The notes under the pieces were generated by a model. The model worked only from the letters and a program-made list of their open reading frames with translations. It did not search any database and was not told the DNA's origin. Positions 5,851 through 9,770 of a stretch of DNA of 9,770 nt are shown here, one piece after another. This DNA is from Limnoraphis robusta CS-951 (lineage in GTDB: Bacteria; Cyanobacteriota; Cyanobacteriia; Cyanobacteriales; Microcoleaceae): the NCBI RefSeq assembly GCF_000972705.2, contig NZ_LATL02000231.1, positions 7,685-17,454 of the forward strand. Direction: 5' to 3'. Position 1 is the first letter of the stretch, and every line of letters begins with the position of its first letter. The position numbers and the translations under genes are program-made.

Positions 5851-7329
5851 TTAAACCTTCACAGGTTCCTCTAACATCAATTTTGAGCGTTTTACCAGTT
5901 CAGGAACGTCTATTGGATATTTTCCGGTAAAACAAGCCGAACAGAAATTCTGAGGGTCTTCGTGAGTCGCTTGTAACATTCCTTCCCAACTCAGATAAGC
6001 CAACGAGTCCACCCCAATATGTTCGGAAATCTCCTCAACCGACTTCTTCGCCGCAATCAATTGATCTTGGCTATCAGTATCAATCCCGTAGAAGCAAGGA
6101 TGAGTCACAGGAGGAGAAGAAATTCTCATGTGAACTTCTGTCGCCCCTGCATCTCGCAACGCTTTAACAATCTTACGGCTGGTGGTTCCTCGCACAATAG
6201 AATCATCCACCATAATCACTCGCTTTCCTTCCAAAACATCTTTTAGAGGATTCAGTTTCATGCGAATACCCGACTCTCGCATTCCCTGAGTCGGTTGAAT
6301 AAACGTGCGACCCACATAACGATTTTTGATCAATCCTTCCATGTAGGGTATATTAGATTCTTGAGAAAAGCCAATCGCCGCCGGAATACCAGAGTCGGGA
6401 ACCCCAATTACTAAATCCCCATCAATATAGGACTCTTTGGCTAAGACTCGACCAATTCGCATTCGATAACTGTAGAGACTTTCTCCCTCCATTTGGCTAT
6501 CGGGTCGGGCAAAATAGATCATTTCAAACACACAAAGTTTTCGAGAGGCTTGTTGTTGCCATTGAATTGACTGTAATCCGTCTTCAGTAATCCAAACCAT
6601 TTCACCCGGTTGAACTTCTCGCAAAAATTCAGCACCGATAATATCTAAACCGCAGGTTTCAGACGCCAGAACGTATCGAGTCGGGTTGTTGTCTAAAGTG
6701 CCAATCACCAAAGGACGAATCCCATGAGGATCACGTACACCCATCAATCCCACAGGGGTACCAATCGCTAAACTAAATGCTCCTTCGCACATTTTAAAGG
6801 CACTTTGACAAGCGTCTAACCAGTCCTTACCCGAATCAACTTCAGAAGCGATCGCCAGAGCAATTAATTCTGTATCTGTGGTACTAACAAAAGTATATTG
6901 GCGTCGGGTCATCTCTTCCCGCAGTTGAGGGGTATTAACCAGATTACCATTATGAGCGACTGCGACTGATCCTAGACGGCTATTGGCGACAGCCGGTTGA
7001 GCATTGACCACTCGGCTCGATCCGGTTGTAGAATAACGAGTGTGACCGACTGCGAGATTCCCTTTTAACTCGCTGAGGATCGATTCGTTAAACACTTGAG
7101 AAACTAACCCCATCTCTTTGTACAGATGCAGCTTTTCTGAGTCAAAGGTGGCAATTCCTGCTGATTCTTGACCTCGGTGTTGGAGGGCGTATAATCCAAA
7201 ATAGGTGAGTTTAGCAACATCTTCACCCGGTGCGTAGATACCGAAAACACCACAAGCTTCTTCGGGTTTATCGGGGTTTTGGGGATTGGAGTCGGGTTGG
7301 TCAGTCGTCAGCAAATCGTTTGGTATCAT
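5851..7329 (-). CDS. purF: Amidophosphoribosyltransferase
   Basis: The enzyme transfers the glutamine amide nitrogen to PRPP to give 5-phosphoribosylamine, the first committed step of purine synthesis, in the cytoplasm. It has 492 residues, normal for the family. The N-terminal glutaminase domain begins at Cys26 (EEACGVFG), preceded by a 25-residue stretch that should be cleaved to expose the catalytic cysteine. [10 protein letters not shown] (51-60), GHTRYSTTG (95-103) and AHNGNL (125-130) are typical of this domain. The phosphoribosyltransferase domain carries the PRPP loop [14 protein letters not shown] (371-384). Cys266, Cys412, Cys463 and Cys466 match the four ligands of the iron-sulfur cluster of the Bacillus-type enzyme. 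The start ATG (complement of 7327-7329) is the only one that keeps the propeptide. The gene stands alone; purL, a common neighbour in cyanobacteria, is not in the window. Confidence 0.98.
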   Translation of the reverse strand: MIPNDLLTTDQPDSNPQNPDKPEEACGVFGIYAPGEDVAKLTYFGLYALQHRGQESAGIATFDSEKLHLYKEMGLVSQVFNESILSELKGNLAVGHTRYSTTGSSRVVNAQPAVANSRLGSVAVAHNGNLVNTPQLREEMTRRQYTFVSTTDTELIALAIASEVDSGKDWLDACQSAFKMCEGAFSLAIGTPVGLMGVRDPHGIRPLVIGTLDNNPTRYVLASETCGLDIIGAEFLREVQPGEMVWITEDGLQSIQWQQQASRKLCVFEMIYFARPDSQMEGESLYSYRMRIGRVLAKESYIDGDLVIGVPDSGIPAAIGFSQESNIPYMEGLIKNRYVGRTFIQPTQGMRESGIRMKLNPLKDVLEGKRVIMVDDSIVRGTTSRKIVKALRDAGATEVHMRISSPPVTHPCFYGIDTDSQDQLIAAKKSVEEISEHIGVDSLAYLSWEGMLQATHEDPQNFCSACFTGKYPIDVPELVKRSKLMLEEPVKV

Positions 7330-7380
7330 GGTCGTTGCTAGGTGTTTAGTGTCAGAATAAGCAGGAATTGGGATCTTGTT

Positions 7381-7418
7381 GAAAGCTATGCAGTGCTAGA
7401 TAACAGTGCCGAGCTTTC
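7381..7418 (-). promoter_or_regulatory. Leader hairpin upstream of purF
   Basis: GAAAGCT (7381-7387) and AGCTTTC (7412-7418) are a perfect 7-bp inverted repeat. The 24-nt loop contains CAGTGC twice (7391-7396 and 7404-7409). The hairpin would lie in the purF mRNA leader, about 51 nt before the start codon. It does not resemble a purine riboswitch that I know. A regulatory role is inferred from position only. Confidence 0.4.
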
Positions 7419-7479
7419 TAATAGTTGCATCCTGATCCCTCACTTAAACAGTAGCGTAAACAATTACACACGTCATCCG

Positions 7480-7507
7480 AGTTTACTTCAATCTCTAGTG
7501 TTGTCAA
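7480..7507 (-). promoter_or_regulatory. Candidate purF promoter
   Basis: On the minus strand, TTGACA (complement of 7502-7507) is a perfect -35 box. After 16 bp comes TAAACT (complement of 7480-7485), a 4/6 match to the -10 box. Transcription would start near 7473 and leave a leader of about 145 nt before purF, including the hairpin at 7381-7418. This was read by eye. Confidence 0.45.
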
Positions 7508-7684
7508 CCGATCTCACGTCAGTATTTGCAAAAATTGAGCGGGCGTTTTAGGTCAGATTATCAGCAATCTATCGGTTTCTAGCTGAAGACTAGACTGGGT
7601 TTTTGAATGAGCTATTGCGTTCAATTAAATTTGTTAATACCTGTAATCAGATTTAATTAATTCTCAGATGAAATTGATTCGATA

Positions 7685-7810
7685 ATGGATAGCCTAGATC
7701 TATACGAAATTTTTGATGTAGAAGACTGGTGGGAAAGTCTGCAATCTCTGTCGATTATCCTAAAATTTAGTAAATTTTTTAGCGAACAACTTTTACAATT
7801 AACGACTTAA
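7685..7810 (+). CDS. Doubtful small ORF, 41 residues, unknown
   Basis: An ATG-to-TAA frame encodes a 41-residue peptide with an acidic first half (DLYEIFDVEDWWE, residues 5-17) and a Leu/Phe/Ser-rich second half. The mix of acidic, aromatic and aliphatic residues looks more protein-like than most random frames in A+T-rich DNA. No ribosome binding site is evident, however, and I recognise no family. There is no signal peptide or clear membrane helix. It stands alone on the plus strand between two minus-strand genes. Chance is a real possibility. Confidence 0.25.
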   Translation: MDSLDLYEIFDVEDWWESLQSLSIILKFSKFFSEQLLQLTT

Positions 7811-7833
7811 TACTGACGGAAATATTAATTGAT

Positions 7834-7852
7834 AGTCCTATGTGCGAGGACT
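7834..7852 (-). terminator. Small hairpin downstream of tRNA-Cys
   Basis: AGTCCT (7834-7839) pairs with AGGACT (7847-7852) around a 7-nt loop. It lies about 57 bp past the tRNA 3' end in the direction of cofG-tRNA transcription. No strong T-run follows, so a terminator role is only possible. A shorter stem, GGGT/ACCC, sits between it and the tRNA (7868-7879). Confidence 0.3.
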
Positions 7853-7908
7853 TTGGATATTAGACACGGGTTTCAACCCCCTGACTGACTTCTGAGTTCA
7901 ATATTAGA

Positions 7909-7979
7909 AGGCGGCACCCGGATTTGAACCGGGGGTGGAGATTTTGCAGACCTCTGCCTTACCGCTTGGCTATGCCGCC
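7909..7979 (-). tRNA. tRNA-Cys (anticodon GCA)
   Basis: Read on the minus strand, the 71-nt cloverleaf is complete. The acceptor stem GGCGGCA/TGCCGCC has 7 perfect pairs. The D arm is closed by GCC/GGC. The anticodon stem GAGGT/ATCTC (one G-U pair) carries loop CTGCAAA, giving anticodon GCA. The variable loop is CACC and the T arm is CCCGG-TTCAAAT-CCGGG. The discriminator base is U, as expected for tRNA-Cys. CCA is not encoded. The 5' end lies 13 bp beyond the cofG stop on the same strand, so readthrough from cofG may contribute to its transcription. Confidence 0.97.
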
Positions 7980-7992
7980 GTATCACGAATTT

Positions 7993-8964
7993 TCATTGTA
8001 TCACAGAGGAGCTTTTTGTGGCAAGCTGCCAATCCTCAACTAAAGTTTTTAATTGGGCTGGCAACCCCGGAATATACTGAGGATAAACAGGTAAGCGTTT
8101 TTTCAACTGCCAACCGTTAGCTTCAAGAATAGGGGCAAGCGTTTGAGCATCGGGGTGAGGATAGTCGGGGTTCACTTCATCATGGGGACTGATACCGCCT
8201 AAATCCCTCGCTCCGGCTATGAGACATTCGATTAAGATATCAGGATGGGTGACGAGATTCGGCGGAATTTGTAACGTAATCTCATTTGGAAGCAGAGAAC
8301 GAGCGATCGCAACGACTTGAGGCAGTAGAGTCATATTAAAAGCTTCTCCCTGCCAAACTTGCTGCTGACCAGGACTGTGAGGTTGTAAGATCACTTCTTG
8401 GATATGTCCCCAACGCTGATCAACGGTGGCGATCGCTTCTAAGGTTTCTCGCCAGTCCGTCTCATTTTCCCCAATTCCCAATAATAAACCCGTTGTAAAG
8501 GGAATTTGCAATTCTCCCGCCCATTCTAGCTGTTGGAGTCGCAGTTGAGGAACTTTACTCGGGGCGTGGCGGTGGACGGTTTCCAGCAATTTAGGAGTCA
8601 TTTGTTCAAGCATCAAGCCCATTGAGACATTAACCTGTTTGAGTTGTGCCATTTCTTCATAGAGAAGTGGCCCGGCGTTGGTGTGGGGTAAAAATCCCAT
8701 CGACAAGGCGAGTTCACATAATTGATAAATTCGTTCAAACCAGGCTGGACGTTGAGGACTCTGAGGATGAACTTCTCCACTTAAGATTAAAATCTCAATC
8801 ACCCCTCGATCTTGAAGCGATTTTAAGATTTGTTGAGCTTGCGTCAGAGTCAGCCCTGGGCTTGTTCCGGGTTCGGAGCGGAAATTACAGTAAGTACAAC
8901 GATTAAAACACTCGTAGGTTGGAACCAGTGTATAAGCCGGACTGTAAGTGATCACAGAAGACAT
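7993..8964 (-). CDS. cofG: 7,8-didemethyl-8-hydroxy-5-deazariboflavin (F0) synthase, CofG subunit
   Basis: This radical SAM enzyme of 323 residues works with CofH to form the deazaflavin F0 from tyrosine and a pyrimidine precursor of riboflavin. In cyanobacteria, which usually lack full coenzyme F420, F0 is known mainly as the light-harvesting cofactor of DNA photolyase. The iron-sulfur motif is CFNRCTYC (Cys19, Cys23, Cys26), the spacing CX3CX2C of radical SAM proteins. LSGEVHP (61-67), TGLLLGIGE (158-166) and the C-terminal GARDLGGISPHDEVNP (251-266) are characteristic of CofG rather than CofH. The length is normal for a separate CofG, not the fused FbiC form. No cofH or photolyase gene is in the window. 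The gene is divergent from psbA and followed by tRNA-Cys. Confidence 0.95.
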   Translation of the reverse strand: MSSVITYSPAYTLVPTYECFNRCTYCNFRSEPGTSPGLTLTQAQQILKSLQDRGVIEILILSGEVHPQSPQRPAWFERIYQLCELALSMGFLPHTNAGPLLYEEMAQLKQVNVSMGLMLEQMTPKLLETVHRHAPSKVPQLRLQQLEWAGELQIPFTTGLLLGIGENETDWRETLEAIATVDQRWGHIQEVILQPHSPGQQQVWQGEAFNMTLLPQVVAIARSLLPNEITLQIPPNLVTHPDILIECLIAGARDLGGISPHDEVNPDYPHPDAQTLAPILEANGWQLKKRLPVYPQYIPGLPAQLKTLVEDWQLATKSSSVIQ

Positions 8965-9090
8965 AGATCAATGACTGAGATAGTGCCACATCTACTGTAC
9001 AAACCGGATTTACCACCTGGGTAGAAGCCTGACTTGAGCAATCATTAGTTTTCTTTATAGCTTAGTTAAGTAAACTTTCTGAAAAACTAC

Positions 9091-9120
9091 TTTACAAAAC
9101 TTCATTGACCGTGCAATACT
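9091..9120 (+). promoter_or_regulatory. Candidate psbA promoter
   Basis: TTTACA (9091-9096) and AATACT (9115-9120) are 18 bp apart. A sigma-70 type promoter with a TTTACA -35 box is usual for cyanobacterial psbA genes. It would give a leader of about 57 nt. An alternative -35, TTGACC (9106-9111), has a poorer partner (TAGAGA at 9131-9136, 19 bp on). Confidence 0.45.
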
Positions 9121-9127
9121 GTAATCA

Positions 9128-9147
9128 CGGTAGAGAAATCACTACCG
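9128..9147 (+). promoter_or_regulatory. Hairpin in the psbA leader
   Basis: CGGTAG (9128-9133) and CTACCG (9142-9147) form a perfect 6-bp stem with an 8-nt A-rich loop. It sits at or near the 5' end of the predicted mRNA, 36 nt before the start codon. Structures and A/U-rich sites in psbA leaders of other cyanobacteria govern light-dependent mRNA stability. A similar role here is inferred. Confidence 0.4.
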
Positions 9148-9183
9148 ACGAACCTCGAAAAATACATAGCAATCATACCTAAC

Positions 9184-9770
9184 ATGACAACTACCTTACA
9201 GCAGCGCGAAAGCGCCAACGTTTGGGCGCAGTTCTGCAACTGGGTAACATCCACCAACAACCGCCTGTACATCGGCTGGTTCGGCGTGTTGATGATCCCC
9301 ACCTTGTTAACTGCAACCATCTGCTACATCATCGCCTTCGTAGCAGCACCCCCCGTAGACATCGACGGTATCCGTGAACCAGTAGCCGGTTCATTAATGT
9401 ACGGAAACAACATCATCTCTGGTGCAGTAGTTCCGTCATCCAACGCAATCGGTTTACACTTCTACCCCATCTGGGAAGCAGCTTCTCTCGATGAGTGGCT
9501 GTACAACGGTGGCCCTTACCAGTTGGTAATCTTCCACTTCCTGATCGGTGTATTCTGCTACATGGGTCGTGAATGGGAATTATCCTACCGCTTAGGAATG
9601 CGTCCTTGGATCTGTGTTGCCTACTCTGCACCTGTAGCAGCAGCAACCGCAGTATTCTTAATCTACCCGATTGGACAAGGAAGCTTCTCTGATGGTATGC
9701 CCCTGGGAATCAGTGGAACCTTCAACTTCATGTTAGTGTTCCAAGCAGAACACAACATCTTGATGCACCC
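9184..9770 (+). CDS. psbA: Photosystem II D1 protein, 3' part outside the window
   Basis: D1 is the reaction-centre subunit in the thylakoid membrane that, with D2, binds the primary electron donors and much of the oxygen-evolving manganese cluster. The first 195 of about 360 residues are present. The numbering is in step with standard D1: His118, redox-active Tyr161, manganese ligands Asp170 and Glu189, and His190 are all in place. Residue 130 is Glu, the form associated with high-light D1 variants; Gln at that position marks the standard-light form. Membrane helices A (about 30-55), B (110-136) and C (143-165) are visible. No Shine-Dalgarno is evident before the ATG. Most cyanobacteria carry several psbA copies, so this is probably one of a family. 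Confidence 0.99.
   Translation, partial: MTTTLQQRESANVWAQFCNWVTSTNNRLYIGWFGVLMIPTLLTATICYIIAFVAAPPVDIDGIREPVAGSLMYGNNIISGAVVPSSNAIGLHFYPIWEAASLDEWLYNGGPYQLVIFHFLIGVFCYMGREWELSYRLGMRPWICVAYSAPVAAATAVFLIYPIGQGSFSDGMPLGISGTFNFMLVFQAEHNILMH

Larger units (their letters stand above)
7508..7908. other. Mostly non-coding stretch between the purF promoter and tRNA-Cys
   Basis: These roughly 400 bp are A+T-rich and contain no gene I recognise. They hold a 5-bp inverted repeat TCTAG/CTAGA (7578-7582, 7590-7594) followed by GGGTTTTT, a doubtful 41-codon ORF (7685-7810), a 6-bp hairpin (7834-7852) and two copies of ATATTAGA (7857-7864 and 7901-7908). Confidence 0.5.

Noticed and set aside
5650..5930. 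Two overlapping plus-strand frames rich in [14 protein letters not shown] repeats
   Set aside because: They are translations of the 7-bp array; since 7 is not a multiple of 3, every frame yields the same repeat. One also runs into purF antisense.
7342..7551. 69-codon plus-strand frame upstream of purF
   Set aside because: It covers the predicted purF promoter and leader on the opposite strand, has no ribosome binding site and no recognisable domain.
9102..9646. Minus-strand frames opposite psbA
   Set aside because: They are antisense shadows of a strongly conserved gene, with no independent coding evidence.

Overview
The window is cyanobacterial chromosomal DNA. The clearest evidence is the 5' part of psbA (photosystem II D1 protein) at the right end. 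A deazaflavin-synthesis gene (cofG) and eight copies of the HIP1 octamer GCGATCGC support this; about 0.15 copies would be expected by chance in this length. Heptanucleotide tandem repeats between genes are also typical, especially of filamentous cyanobacteria. I cannot name the species.

Layout, left to right. (1) A transposon-type tnpB (RNA-guided nuclease family), cut off by the window's left edge, ends at 898. (2) About 90 bp later comes a fused double-ATPase subunit of a peptide-type ABC importer (992-2644, +). (3) A 301-bp gap holds two G+C-rich hairpins and an 11-bp tandem duplication. (4) An exporter-type ABC half-transporter (2946-4742, +) starts at TTG with a good ribosome binding site. 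(5) The convergent gap 4743-5850 is a repeat island: several blocks of 7-bp repeats, a G+C-rich relic of an IS630-type transposase (4910-5377, -) and a 20-copy 7-bp array. (6) purF (5851-7329, -) catalyses the first committed step of purine synthesis and has a plausible promoter and a leader hairpin. (7) A largely non-coding stretch of about 580 bp holds one doubtful 41-codon ORF. (8) tRNA-Cys(GCA) (7909-7979, -) lies 13 bp downstream of cofG (7993-8964, -). (9) A 219-bp divergent promoter region leads to psbA (9184 to the window end, +).

The genes do not form one pathway. They are housekeeping, transport and photosynthesis genes in short, mostly single-gene units, separated by repeat-rich spacers that have taken up mobile DNA. 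I found no CRISPR array, defence island or clearly new multi-gene system. The most interesting material is the repeat island and its encroachment on the 3' end of the exporter gene, the tnpB/ABC junction, and the purF leader.
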